DNA of 64,000 nucleotides, taken from the NCBI GenBank assembly GCA_037447655.1, contig JBBHKE010001504.1, positions 126,001 to 190,000 on the forward strand, given 5' to 3'. The notes under the pieces are model-generated. The model searched no databases. It was not told where the DNA came from and saw only the letters and a program-made list of their open reading frames with translations. Within the stretch, counting starts at the first letter, position 1, and every line of letters starts with the position of its first letter. Both the position numbers and the translations under genes were made by a program. The DNA is from Zygnema cylindricum. Lineage: Eukaryota; Streptophyta; Zygnematophyceae; Zygnematales; Zygnemataceae. Shown in pieces: positions 31,028-45,100 of this stretch.

Positions 31028-32038
31028 TGCAATTGTGTGTCCTCCATTGGACTACTGAATTCATGATGCATCTAGGTAGTTTTTAACTAACCCACTTTCA
31101 ACCACAATAACTGCTGCCCAAACAGACAAATTGACAATCTGATTACAGCCCAGTGCAGTCTGGACTCCATTGAGTCGGTAGCAAAAAGAATCACTAAAAC
31201 CGACCAACCAAATGATAAGTTATGAGGTGGCAAAGTTGCCAATTTATACAAAAACTCTCAAAGAGAGAGGTGGCTGTCTACTAAAAACTGCTAAGTCCTA
31301 ATCCCTTCTCACAACCCCTATCTATTACAGTACGATCAAATCAAACAACTGTAAAGTACAGAAAGGTACTACGACCGATGTTCTTTCTCGACGGTCTGTG
31401 TATGACAAGACCATTGAGTGGACGGGTGTCCACATTTTGTTCGTCATTATGTTCCCCAAAATTCTCGCGACCAAATGTTATCTCTCCACGTGGCGCCTAG
31501 TCATGCCACGTTGGAAAACCGCCCAAGTGACCATTCCGGGATCTCGGCGACAATATGTGCTGCTGGATGAAAAACCGATATTTAATGTTAGCCGTTGAAA
31601 CAAATGTCCGATTCATTAGTTTTGTGCGGGATCATGTACGCACTATATATTAACTAGTTCTATGTCCCCTCGGTCGTAATTCCGTTAATCGGATTAAGGA
31701 TCATGATACATTTTAAGTAATTAACACACCCTATGTAATCTAACAAACTCATACGACAGACCGGTTAGAGCTGACGCCTACGCCTCGCTCTGTCGGTCGG
31801 AGGTTCGAGTCCTACCGGACTCAACCTTTTGTTGAGAGTGATTTATGTCACTCCTTAGTCCTAGCTATGGAGCTTAGGCAGCCACGGCTCCACTACTCTC
31901 TCTCTCTTTTTCAGTGACTACAACAAGTATGGGGGATAGAGGAAAGAGGTGGAGGCACACTGCCTACGCCTTTTCTTTTTTTTCTTACTAAGTTATTCAG
32001 ACGTAGAAAATACTCCATAGATCTATTGATTTTCAACA
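31028..32038 (-). repeat. Outer family B 3' LTR (left)
   Basis: Begins TGCAATTGTGTGTCC and ends TTTTCAACA. On the plus strand (antisense to the element) it carries a tRNA-like stretch at about 31755-31830 with a perfect B-box word GGTTCGAGTCC at 31802-31812 and TTTT at 31827. Confidence 0.85.
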
Positions 32039-32717
32039 CTCTCTTTATTTTATTGTCTAATTTTAATTTTCTTTCAATCCATATTTTCCCTACAATATTT
32101 TAACTTGGGAGAGGGTACAGGTTTGGTCATCATGTCAGCCACTATTTTTTCATCAGATCTATACACAAGATCCCCAATTTTATTTTCAACTTTTTCCCTC
32201 ACGAAGCTCAATCATATGTCCATATTCTTAGCTTTGAAATGATGTTTTGGATTGGCTGAAATTGCAATGGCAGCTTGATTACCACAAAAAACTTCATTCA
32301 TTCCCTCCTTTATATACCCCAGCTCTTGCAACAAGGACTTGACCCACATCAACTCTTTCACAGCAGAACAAGAGGCCATATACTCAGCCTCCATAGTAGA
32401 TTGAGCAACCACCTTTTGTTGCTTGCTGCTGAAATAGCAAGCACCTTCCCCCACATACAACACATACATAGAAAGTGCATTCTCTCATAGGTGCATCCCC
32501 ATAACTGGCATCACTCCAAGTAGTGATATCTTTGTGCTTCCTTCCCAAATGCAACTATAACTCTCTAGTTTTTACAAAATATCTCATGACTCTCTTGGCT
32601 GCCTCTCAGTCTCTCTTCTTAGGATCATTAAGACTCATAATGAGTACTCCAACTGCTCCCGCTATGTCCGGCCTGGTACAGTTCATAAAGTATATTTGAC
32701 TTCCAACAACATGTTTC
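32039..32717 (-). pseudogene. Outer family B RNase H, C-terminal part
   Basis: Minus-strand copia RNase H with Ser-Thr-Met-Glu-Ala-Glu-Tyr and Cys-Gly-Asn-Gln (Asp expected in place of Gly), and conserved NPKHHFKAK. Preceded on its 3' side by a polypurine tract (32039-32052 on the plus strand reads CTCTTTATTTTATT). Stops at 32210 and 32470 break it. It continues across the family A complex at 48855. Confidence 0.8.
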
Positions 32718-33764
32718 TGAAACTCTCAGACCTCCATAAGTCCTCAGAGTATACGCTTCCAAGAAGCCTCTAGGATAATCCTGACCCCTTTGTGTTTCAG
32801 CAAAAATAATTGCCACCTTGGCAGACAAAAACCCTGACCACCTACACCCTTGTGAAAAGAAGACTCCCCTAAGTCGATAGCAAAATGAATCTCTGAATTT
32901 GCTCCCCTGAGCAGTAAGTTATGGAGGGTCAGAGTTGACTTTTTGTACAGTAGCTCTCTGGGAGAGAGGGTCCTATCTCCTAATTTTTCTAAGTCCTATC
33001 TCTCTCACAGAATCTATCTACAGATGTACGAAACCAATCAGAATAGAGTTCCGTACGCAAAAGTACAGCTGCCGGTGTACTCTAGGTACGGACATTGTAC
33101 GACATGGCCCAAATGTCGACACATGTCATATCAGGATTTGGTGCCATAATCTCCGGATATTCCACGATCCAATGTAATTTCGCCACGCGTCATCCGATGT
33201 GGCGATGGCCACAAACCGCCGAAATCTTCCTCCGCGATCTCGGCGCTAATCTTGGCCGTACGATTAAATTCGGATTTAATCGTAGCCGTAATAAATACAT
33301 GCGCGGTATTTGTTTCACTTACGAAAAAAATGCGCGGTATTGATTTTTGTCTGTACCGTAATTCGTACATTATATATTATTGGATCTATGTATCCCGTAA
33401 TTCATTTCTGTTAAATGATTTATCGCACGTATAATCATTTAAAAAAATATCGAACTACATATTACATAATACTACGGGTAGACTTAACGGCTAAGGCTAC
33501 CGGCTATTTCCTGTCTGCCTGCCGGTAGGTACAAGGATCAAATCCTGCCGCCGGCACATACCTTTTAAATAAATAAATAAACCCTAATATAAAATTCCCG
33601 TAAACCTCAGGATAGCCAAGTTAGCCATGGCTCTAGCTTCCTCTCCAATTTCTCAGTGACTGCGACAAGTTTGAGAGTTGGAGAGAGAAGTTAGAGATAG
33701 ACTGCCTCGACCTTCTATATTCTTTTCAGACCTAGAATATACTAATAAAACCATTAGTTCTACA
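32718..33764 (-). repeat. Family A LTR 1 of the complex
   Basis: Begins TGAAACTCTCAGACC and ends TTCTACA; same family as 11907-12961 in reverse. It is the outer 3' LTR of the complex. Confidence 0.9.
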
Positions 33765-35935
33765 CTCCCCTTATTTTCTAGTCAATCTTTAATTTCAGAC
33801 CACACTTTTCCCTGCAGAAAATTAGCTTAGGGGAAGGCACAGGTTTGGTCATCATATCTGCTACCATCTCACTATCTGGTCGGTACTCTAAACTGATTAT
33901 TTTGTTTTCTACTTTCTCTCTAACAAAGCTGAGTCTAATGTCCATGTGTTTAGCTTTAAAATGATGTTTAGGATTGGCAGAAATAGCGATTGCAGCCTGA
34001 TTATCACAAAAAAAATTCTGCACACCACTCTTAAGGTGACCAAGCTCACCAAGCAAAGACTTGACCCACATCAATTTTTTTACAACAGAGCAAGAGGCCA
34101 TATACTCAGCCTCCATGGTGGACTGAGCAATAAATTTTTGTTGTTTGCTACTCCAACAGCAAGCCCCATCACCCACATATAATACATATCCAGAAGTGCA
34201 TCTCCTCATAGGAGCATCACCATAACTAGCATCGCTCCAAGTAGTGATGTCAGTAATCTCCCCACCCAAATGCACCCATAGATCCCTAGTTCCTATCAAG
34301 TATCTAAAAACTCTCTTAGGTGCCTCCCAATCCTTCTTAGTGGGAGCATTTAGACTTCTACTCAGCACTCCTACAGCTGCAGCTAAATCCGGCCGGGTAT
34401 AATTCATAAAATAGATTACACTTCCCACTACTTGCCTGTAAGGAATAGTCTGCATGAACTTCTGTTCTTCTGGAGATAATTTCTCTTCTAAGACTATGAC
34501 TCCTTCTTCCTCACTCCCCTCACTTCCCTTCTTCAACTCCATTGGAGTTGTACAACTATTAGCTTTATCCATTTGAAATTTTTCAAGCATGTTCTATATT
34601 GCTTCCTTTTGAGTCAATCTTATAATTTTTCTTTTTCGGTCTCTCTCCCCTTGAATTCCCAAAATATATTTTGCTCCACCCATATCCTTCATTTCAAATC
34701 TCCTCTTAAGATCAGTTTTCTGTTTATTATTTTTTTCCATTGATTTACTTAAAACAAGCAAATCATCAACATAAATTGCAATGAATATAAACCTTCCTCA
34801 TCTTCGAAAACATAGATTGAGTGACCTGAGCTGATCCGAATATATCCCAGACCGGTAAGAAACTCATCAAGCTTCTTATTCCACTGTCGAGGAGCCTGTT
34901 TCAAACCATAAAGAGATTTAATCAGTCGGCATACCTTACTATCCTCTCCTTCCTCCACAAGCCTTCGGGTTGTCGCATGAAGATCTCCTCTTCCAATTCT
35001 CCATGCAAAAAGGTTGTTTTGATGTCCATCTGGTGCACTTCCATGTCTTCCGCTGCTGCTAGGCTGAGAAGTATGCGGACGGAGGGAAATCTGACCACCG
35101 GGGCAAAGGTTTCCTCGTAGTCAATTCCCTCCTTTTGTGTAAATCCCTTTGCCACTAGTCGGGCCTTGTAGCGCTCGATTGTGTAATCTGGGTTCAATTT
35201 TAATTTGAAAACCCACTTACAACCGATTGGTTTTCGGTTAGGTGGACAATCCACCTGCTCCCAAGCATCGGCTGCCATAATTGAGGCCATCTCCTCATTG
35301 ATGGCTATCTTCCACCGATTTTTTTCTGGACAAGTCATCGCCTCTCCATAAGTTTGAGGTTCATCTTGATGAGATAGTTTAGTTACCTTGTTATTAATCT
35401 GTTTTTCTTGCAGTCTTTTGCTACTTCTCCTTCCCCCCTTCAAATCAGAGGCCGAAATAGATGGTTCTCGTGGATTCTTTCCAACAAACTCGGCTTCTCC
35501 CCTATCCTTTGATTCTGAATCAATTTCCACCACGTCTTCCGCTTCGGGTAGAGTTGTCACTGGAGTTTCCACAGCCAAGTCCTTTTCAGTCTGATTTGTA
35601 CCTGCAAGAATGTCATCTTCTCTAAAACCTGGATAGTTAGGAAGCCCAATGTCATCGGAATTTTCTGACTCAAATCTGATTTTTAATGACTTTGCATATT
35701 TGAAGGGATCCACAGACTTTCTTTCATCCATAACTACTAGATGTTTTACAAAGATTATATCTTCCGTTTTTAGATCATAAACTCTATATCATTTAACATC
35801 CTCATCATATCCTAATAAGTATCCCGATTTTCGTTTAGGATCTAGCTTACAATTAGAATGATCTGTATCTAGACTAAATACTTGACTGTCAAAAACCTTT
35901 AAGTGAGATATATCTGGTTTCCCGGCCTGTCCATC
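33765..35935 (-). pseudogene. Family A RNase H, RT and integrase tail, copy 1
   Basis: Contains RNase H (33778-34590), RT with the YGLKQAPRQWNKK segment, and the acidic hinge, ending in integrase at the GRKPDISHL region. Stops or shifts near 34590, 34750 and 34950 and in the hinge show it is inactive. Ends at CCATC, immediately followed by LTR 2. It is homologous along its length to 36985-39166. Confidence 0.85.
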
Positions 35936-36984
35936 TGAAACTCTAAGACCTCCATAAGTCCTCAGAGTGGACAACTTCCAAGAAGCCTCTAGGATAATCT
36001 TGACCCCTTTGTGTTTTAGCAAAAAAAACTGCCGCCCTGGCAAACAAAAACCCTGACTACCTTCACCCCTGTGAAGGTAAGACTCCCCCTGAGTTGATAG
36101 CAAAAAGAATTTCTGAATTTGCTCCCCTGAGCAGTAAGTTATGGAGGGTCAAAGTTGACCTTTTGTACAGAAGCTCTCTGGGAGAGAGGGTCCTATCTTC
36201 TAATTTTTCTAAGTCCTATCTCTCTCACAGACTCTATCTACTGATGTACGAACCAATCAGATTTCTCCTCCGTACATAAAAGTACAGTCGCCGGTGTACT
36301 TTATGTACGGAAACTGTACAACATGGCCTTAATGTCGACACATGTCATATCCAGATTTGGTGCCGTAATCTCCGGAGATACCACGATCCAATGTAATTTC
36401 TCTACGTGTCATTCAATGTGGCGATGCCCACAAACCGCCGGATTTTTCTTCTAAGATCTCGGCCCTAATTGCGGCCGTCTGATTAAATTCACATTTGATC
36501 GTAGCCGTAATAAATACATGCGCTTTATTTGTTTCGCTTACGAAATCAATGCGCGGTATTGATTTCTTATCCGTACCGCAATTCGTGCTTTTACACTACC
36601 AGATCTATGTATCCCGTTAACAATTATAGTTAAATGATTTATCCTACGAATTAATGTTTAATTAATTATCGTACTATATAATACGTAATACTACTTTTAG
36701 ACTTAACGGCTAAGGCTACCGGCTATCTTCTATCTGTGGGCCGACAGGTACTAGGATCAAATCTTGTAGCCGGCACATACCTTTTAGTAAATAATCCCCT
36801 AATTAATATAAATTTCCCGTAAACCTCATGATAGCCTAGGTAGCCATGGCTCTAGCTTCCTCTCCAATTTCTCAGTGACTGCGACAAGTTTGAGAGTTTG
36901 GAGAGAGAAGTTAGAGGTAGACTGCCTCGGCTTCTTTATTTCTATTCAGACCTAGAAAATACTTTAAAACCATTAATTTCTACA
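35936..36984 (-). repeat. Family A LTR 2 of the complex
   Basis: Lies between the two duplicated pol halves, as expected for a hybrid LTR formed by crossing-over. Confidence 0.85.
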
Positions 36985-39166
36985 CTCCCCTTATTTTCTA
37001 GTCAATCTTTAATTTCAGAGCACACTTCTCCCTGCAGAAAATTTGCTTAGGGGAAAGCACAAGTTTTGTCATAATATCTGCTACTATCTCACTATCTGGT
37101 CGGTACTTTTAACTGGTTATTTTATTTTCTACTTTCTCTCTAACAAAGCTGATTCTAATGACCATGTGTTTGGCTTTAAAATGATGTTTGGGATTGGCAA
37201 AAATAGCGATTGCTGCCTGATTATCACAAAAAAATTCCGCACACCACTCTTAAGGTTACCAAGCTCACCAAGTAAAGACTTGACCCATATCAATTATTTT
37301 AGAGAAGAGCAAAAGGCCATATACTCAGCCTCCATGGTTGACTGAGCAATAATTTTTTGATGTTTGCTACTCCAACAATAAGCCCCATCACCCACATATA
37401 ATACATATCTAGAAGTGCATCTCCTCATCAGAGTATCACCATAACTGGCATCACTCCAAATAGTGATGTCAGTATTCTCCCCACCCAAATGCAACCATAG
37501 ATCCTTAGTTCCTATCAAATATCTAAGGACTCTCTTAGTTGCCTCCCAATCCCTCTTAGTGGGAGCATTTAGATTTCTACTCAGCACTGCTACAGCTGCA
37601 GCTAAATCCGACCGGGTACTATTCATAAAATAGATTAGACTTCCCACTACTTTTCTGTAAGGAATAGTCTGCATGATCTCTGCATGAACTTCTGTTCTTC
37701 AGGAGATAATTCCTCGTCTAAGACTATGACTCCTTCTTCCTCACTCCCCACACTTCCCTTCTTCAACTCCATTGGAGTTGTACAACTATTAGCTTTATTA
37801 ATCTGAAATTTTTCAAGCATGTTCCCTATTGCTTTCTTGTGAGTCAATCTTATAATCTTTCTTTTTCGATCTCTTTCTACTTGAATTCCCAAAATATATT
37901 TTGCTTCCCCTATATCCTTCATTTCAAATCTCCCCTTAAGATTGGTTTTCAATTTATTATTTTTTTCCATTGATTTACTTAAAACAAGCAAATCATCAAT
38001 ATAAATTGCAATAAATATAATACCTTTTTCATTTCAAAAACATCGATTGAGTGATCTGAGCTGATCCGAATATATCCCAAACCGGTAAGAAACTCATCAA
38101 GCTTCTTATTCCATTGTCGAGGCGTCTGTTTCAAACCATAAAGAGATTTAATCAGCTGGCATACCTTGCTCTCCTCTCCTTCCTCCACAATTCCTTCGGG
38201 TTGGCGCATGAAGATCTCCTCTTCCAATTCTCCATGCAAAAAGGTTGTCTTGATGTCCATCTGGTGCACCTCCATGTCTTTCGCTGCTGCGAGACTGAGA
38301 AGTATGCGGAAGGAGGGAAATCTGACGACCGGGGCAAAGGTTTCCTTGTAGTCAATTCCCTCCTTTTGGATAAATCTCTTTGCCACTAATCGGGCCTTGT
38401 AGCGCTCGATTGTGTTATCTGGGTTCAGTTTTAATTTGAAAACCCACTTACAACCGATTGGTTTTCGGTTAGTTGGACAATCCACTTGCTCCCAAGTATC
38501 GGCTGCCATAATTCAGGCCATCTCCTCATTGAAGGCTATCTTCCACTGGTTTCTTTCTAGACAAGTCATTGCCTCTCCATAAGTCTGAGGTTCATCTTGA
38601 TGAGATAGTTTTGTTACCTTGTTATTAACCTATTTTTCTTGCAATCTTTTGCTACTTCTCCTTCCCCCCTAAAAATCTGAGGCTAGAATAGATGGTTCTC
38701 GTGGATTCTTTCGAACAATCTCGACTTCTCCCCTGTACCTTGATTCGCAATCAGTTTCCACCACGTCTTCCGCTTCGGGTAGAGTTGTCACTGGAGTTTC
38801 TGCAGTCGAGTCCTTTTCGCTGTGATTTATACCTGCAAGAATGTCATCTTTTTTAAAACCTGGATAGCTAGGAAGCTCAAAGTCATCGGAATTTTCTGAC
38901 TCAAATCTGATTTTTACTGACTTCGTATACTTGAAGGGATCCACAGACTTTCCTTCATCCATAACTACTAGATGCTTTATTAAGATTATATCTTCCCTTT
39001 TTAGATCATAAATTCTATATCCTTTAACATCTTCATCATATCCTAATAAGTATCCCGATTTTCCTTTAGGATCTAGCTTCCAATTGGACCGATCAGTATC
39101 TAGACTGAACACTTGACTGCCGAAAAACCTTTAAGTGAGATATGTCTGGTTTCCCGGCCTGTCCAT
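36985..39166 (-). pseudogene. Family A RNase H, RT and integrase tail, copy 2
   Basis: Same extent as copy 1 and the same junction with an LTR (GGCCTGTCCAT before 39167). Frame breaks at 37675 (an 18-bp repeat of the GCATGAACTTCTGTTCTTC region), 37980, 38510 and about 38670. Inactive. Confidence 0.85.
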
Positions 39167-42100
39167 TGAAACTCTGAGACCTCCATAAGTCCTCAGAGTG
39201 GACAGCTTCCAAGAAGCCTCTAGGATAATCTTGACCCCTTTGTGTTTTAGCAAAAAAAACTGCCGCCCTGGCAAGCAAAAACCCCTGACTACCTTCACCC
39301 CTGTGAAGGTAAGACTCCCCTGAGTTGATAGCAAAAAGAATTTCTGAATTTGCTCCCCTGAGCAGTAAGTTATGGAGGGTCAAAGTTGACCTTTTGTACA
39401 AAAGCTCTCTGGGAGAGAGGGTCCTATCTTCTAATTTTTCTAAGTCCTATCTCTCTCACAGACTCTATCTACTGATGTACGAAACCAATCAGATTTCAGT
39501 TCTGTACGTAAAAGTACAACTGCCGATGTACTTTATGTACGGATATTGTACGATATGGCCTAAATGTCCACACGTGGAGTATCCGGATTCGCTCCTTAAA
39601 TCCTCGGAGATGCCGCGCTCCAATGTTACATCGCCACGGTGTCATCCGATTGGCGATGACCACAAACCGCCGAAATCTTTTTCCGCGATCTCGACGCAAT
39701 CCCGGCCGTCCGATTAAATTCACATTTAATCGTAGCCGTAATAAATACATACGCGCTATTCGTTTCGCTAAAGAAATAAATTTGCGGTATTCGTTTCTTA
39801 TCTGTACTGTAATCCATAATTTTACAGTAATGGATCTATGTCTCTCGTAAACAGTTTCAGTTAAATGAATAATCCTACGTGTTAATGTTTAACTAAATAT
39901 CAACCCTATAGTACGTAACACTAGGTCTAGACTTAACGGATAAGACTACCAACTACCTGCAGCTTACCGTCCGGCAGGTACGAGGATCAAATCCTGGAGG
40001 CATCACATATTCTTTTAGTAAATAAACCCCTAATGGTAAATAAACTAATATTTATATCCCGTAAACATCTGGATAGCCTAGGTAGCCATGGCTCTAGCTT
40101 CCTCTCCAATTTCTCAATGACTGCGACAAGTTTGAGAGTTTGAGACAGAAGTTAGAGGTAGACTGGCTTGGCTTCTTTCTATATTTCTATTTAGACTTAT
40201 AAAATACTTTAAAAGGACCATTAATTTCTACACTCAGCTTATTTTCTAGTTAATCTTTAATTTCAGACCACACTTCTCCCTGCAGAAAATTAGCTTAGGG
40301 GAAGGCACAGGTTTGGTCATCATATGTGCTACCATCTCACTATCTGGTTGGTACTCTTAACTAATTATTTTGTTTTCTACTTTCTCTCTAACAAAGCTGA
40401 GTCTAATGTCCATGTGTTTGGCTTTAAAATGATGTTTAGGATTGGCAGAAATAGCGATTGCTGCCTGATTATCACAAAAGAATTTCTGCACACCACTCTT
40501 AAGGTGACCCAGCTCACTAAGCAAAGACTTGACCCACATCATTTCTTTTACAGCAGAGCAAGAGGCCATATACTCAGCCTCCATGGTGGACTGAGCAATA
40601 ACCTTTTGCTGTTTGCTACTCCAACAGCAAGCCCCATCACCCACATATAATACATATCCAGAAGTACATCTCCTCATCGGAGCATCACCATAACTGGCAT
40701 CACTCCAAGTAGTGATGTCAGTATTCTCCCCACCCAAATGCAACCATAGATCTCTAGTTCCTACCAAATATCTAAGGACTCTCTTAGCTGCCTCCCAATC
40801 CTTCTTAGTGGGAGCATTTAGACTTCTACTCAGCACTCCTACAGCTGCAGCTAAATCCGGCCGGGTACAATTCATAAAATAGATTAGACTTCCCACTACT
40901 TGCCTGTAAGGAATAGTCTGCATGAACTTCTGTTCATCAGGAGATAATTCCTCGTCTAAGACTATGACTCCTTCTTCCTCACTCCCCTCACTTCCCTTCT
41001 TCAACTCCATTGGAGTTGTACAACTATTAGCTTTATCCATTTGAAATTTTTCAAGCATGTTCCCTATTGCTTCCTTTTGAGTCAGTCTTATAATCTTTCT
41101 TTTTCCGTCTCTTTCTACTTGAATTCCCAAAATATATATCGCTTCCCCCATATCCTTCATTTCAAATCTCCCCTTAAGATCAATTTTCAGTTTATTAATT
41201 TTTTCCATTGATTTACTTAAAACAAGCAAATCATCAACATAAATTGCAATAAATATAAAACCTTCCTCATCTTCGAAAACATAGATTGAGTGATCGGAGC
41301 TGATCCGGATATATCCCAGACCGATAAGAAACTCATCAAGCTTCTTATTCCACTGACGAGGCGCTTGTTTTAACCATAAAGAGATTTAATCAGCCGGCAT
41401 ACCTTACTCTTCTCTCCTTCCTCCACAAACCCTTCGGGTTGTCGCATGAAGATCTCTTTTTCCAATTCTCCATGCAAAAAGGTTGTCTTGATGTCCACTG
41501 ATGCACTTCCATGTCTTCTGCAGCCGCCAGGCTGAGAAGTATGAGGACGGAGGGAAATCTGACCACCGGGGCAAAGGTTTCCTCGTAGTCAATTCCCTCC
41601 TTTTGTGTAAATCCCTTTGCCACTAATCGGGCATTGTAGCGCTCGATTGTGTTATCTGGGTTCAGTTTTAATTTGAAAACCCACTTATAACCGATTGGTT
41701 TTCGGTTAGGTGGACAATCCACCAGCTCCTAAGTATCGGCTGCCATAATTGAGGCCATCTCCTCATTGATGGCTGTCTTCCGCCGGTTTCTTTCTGGAAA
41801 AGTCATTGCCTCTCCATAAGTTTGAGGTTCATCTTGATGAGATAGTTTAGTTACCTTGTTATTAACCTTATTTTCTTGTAGTCTTTTGCTACTTCTCCTT
41901 CCCCCCTCAAAATCTGAGGTCGGAATAGATGGTTCTCGTGGATTCTTTCGAACAAACTTGGCTTCTCCCCTATCCCTTGATTCTGAATCAATTTCCACCA
42001 CCTCTTCCGCTTCGGGTAGAGTTGTCACTGGAGTTTCCTCAGCCGAGTCCTTTTCGGTCTGATTTGTTCCCGCAAGAGTGTCATCTTCTCTAAAACCTAG

Positions 42101-45100
42101 ATAGTTAGGAAGCTCAAAGTCATCGGAATTTTCTGACTCAAATCTGATTTTTACTGACTTTCTATATTTGAATGGATCCACAGACTTTCCTTCATCCATA
42201 ACTACTAGATGCTTTACTAAGATTATATCTTCCTATTTTTAGATCATAAACTCTATATCGTTTAACATCCTCATCATATCCTAATAAGTATCCCGATTTT
42301 CCTTTAAGATCTAGCTTCCAATTAAACCGATCTATATCTAGACTATATACTTGACTACCGAAAACCTATAAGTGAGATATGTCGGGTTTCCAGCCTGTGC
42401 ATCTCTCATAAGGTGTTTTATCTTTTATAGCTGAAGTAAGAACTCTATTTTTGAGGTAATTAGCGCAGTTCATTGCTTCTGCCCAAAACCTTTTTCCTAT
42501 CTTCTTATCCGACAACATACTTCTAGCACTATCACTCAGTGTAATATTTAATCGTTCAACTACCCCATTCTGTTCCGAGTTTTTTGGAACTGTCTTTTGG
42601 TGTTGGACTCCATCTTCCCTCAAAAATCCTCAAACTGGTTAGAAGTCTACTCTCCACCATTGTCACTCCTTACTCTCTTGATTGGAGTTTCATGCAGTTT
42701 TTCGCTCCATGCTTTATATTGTCTAAAACAATCCTGAGCTTCTGACTTGTTTTTCAAAAAATACACCCGGGAATACCGAGACCAATCATCAGTGATAGTC
42801 ATCATAAATCTCTTCCCCCCCGGTGAGGGCACTTTAGCCGGTCCACAAATATCTGTGTGTACTAGATCTAGAATTTTTTCTCCCTTATAGGTGGTTGTTT
42901 TAGTAAAGAGTAATCTGTGTGCTTTACCTTGAGCACACTAACTATAATCACTTATATTATCACTCTCACTGAACTGAATCCCTTCCACCACTCCCATCTT
43001 TTTCATCTCCCTTAACTTATCTAGATTTACATGCCCAAGCCTCGTATGCCACATTATAATATCATGAACACCAGCATAATAAAGTTTCTTCATTTCATTA
43101 CTTAATATCAGCCTTAACATCCCATGGCTACCTTTCTCAACAATGAAATAGACTTCCTCCTCAAAACTAGCAGTAAAGACTCCTTCCTTAGTGCTAGTAA
43201 ATAAAATCCTTATCACTAATACAGATGTAGAGATGAGGTTTTTGTTCAGCTCCGGAATAAACAATACATCGGCGAATGTTACTATTGATGTCTTTCCTTC
43301 TACTAACACTTTCAGATCTACCGATCCTACAAGAGAAGTGGTGACTTTCCTCCCATCCCCGTACACTATCTCTACGGTGGGAATATTTCTTATCTTAGTG
43401 AACAAGTGCCTATCCTTACACATGTGGATGGAGGCACCTGAATCTATGATCCAGCCTGCTTCACCTTTTAATCCACCGTAAGCACATTTCTTCCTTCGTG
43501 GAATTTTGACCTCGTTTTTCGCCTCCAACTCCTCATCCAAAAGGAGCTCATCGTCCTCGTCCTCAGATTCCGCCTCAAGTACCTGTGTGACAAGGGCCTT
43601 TTTTTTTCCTCTCGGGGTACCACCGGTCTGCCCCTCCTTTAGTAGAAGCTCGGTTAGCTTAGTGCACACTGCCATATAGTGCCCCGGTTTCTTACAAAAA
43701 AGACATAAACCTTTGGGAGCCCTTGGTTCGAACTCGTCGGCCTGTTTTTTCAGCTTCCTACCCCCATAGTTTCCGACCGGTTTTCGGGAATCCCTGTTCC
43801 TCAAATCAATCACTGTTGCCAAGGCTTGGCCACTCTTTCCCCCCCTTCGGATCTCAATTGTATTTTCTTGAACGAGATTCATCCCTACCACTGAGTTCCA
43901 TATCCACCTTGAGTCAGGCAAGTCCTGCACACGGTAAACTATGTTTACGAACTCATCAGGTAACTTCATCAGTAAACAGTTAACCTTTTCTTTTTCACTA
44001 AAACCTTTTTCCGCACTCTCTAGCTCCATGAAGAGTGTAGCAAGCTCATTGCAAAAATCCAACATATTTTCCCCTTTGATTAAATACTCCTTAACTTTCT
44101 GATCAGCCAACTGTTGTTGCTGAATCGTACGACTTCGATACATCTCTATGAGAGCCATCAAAAGATCGGATGCCCTTTCTACCTGCAAATGAGGACACGC
44201 AAGTCCTTGAGTGAGATGGCGTAGGATGAAGTGCTTTGCGGCCATATTGTTGAAGTCCCAGGTTTCAGTATCATTCTCCTCAATCCTCGGAATAGGTGAC
44301 AAGAATGTCGAACCAGTTGCTATTGGTGTGGTCGTCTCCTTCTCCTTTCCTTTGTCTACAACCTCTCCTTCTTTTGTTTCCTCCGTTGAAGGTGAATCCT
44401 CTTTCCTAGTGAATCTGGTTCCTCCAAACCCTGGAGGAATTCCAAGACTTGATGGACGCCCCAACCGTCCACTCACTATCCCCCCAAAATCTTTTTCCGC
44501 ATAGAGCTCCTATCATCATACTTTCCCAGTATATGAAGCCAGTTCCATTAAAGATTGGTACCCCTAGAGGGTGGGCCAATAACCTGAAACTCTGAGACCC
44601 TCCATAAGTCCTCAGAGTGGACAGCTTCCAAGAAGCCTCTAGATAATCTTGACCCCTTTGTGTTTAAGCAAAAATAACTGCCACCTTGGCAGAGAAAAAC
44701 TCTGACCACCTTCACCCCTGTGAAGACAAGACTCCCCTGAGTCGGTAGCAAAAAGAATCTCTTAATTTGCTCCCTTGAGCAGTAAGTTATGGAGGGTCAA
44801 AGTTGACCTTTTGTACAGAAGCTGTCTGGGAGAGAGGGTCCTATCTTCCAATTTGTCTAAGTCCTATCTCTCTCACAGACTCTATCTACTGATGTACGGA
44901 ACCAATCATATTACAGTTCCGTACGCAAAAGTACAGCTGCCGGTGTACTTTATGTACGGACACTGTACGACATGCCTTAAATGTCGACACGTGGTATGTC
45001 CGGATTCGCTCCTTTAATCCTCGGAGATGCCGCGCTCCAATGTTACTTCGCCACGTGTCATCCGATGTGGCGATGCCCACAAACCGCCGAATTCTCCTTC

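Noticed and set aside
31755-31835. A functional tRNA gene
   Set aside because: B box and T-run are good, but I could not fold a full cloverleaf with acceptor stem and anticodon arm, and it lies inside an LTR repeated elsewhere.
35936-39170. Two independent insertions of family A at an integrase hotspot
   Set aside because: The junction base, the flanking LTR and the length of the pol half are the same in both units, so a tandem duplication explains them better.
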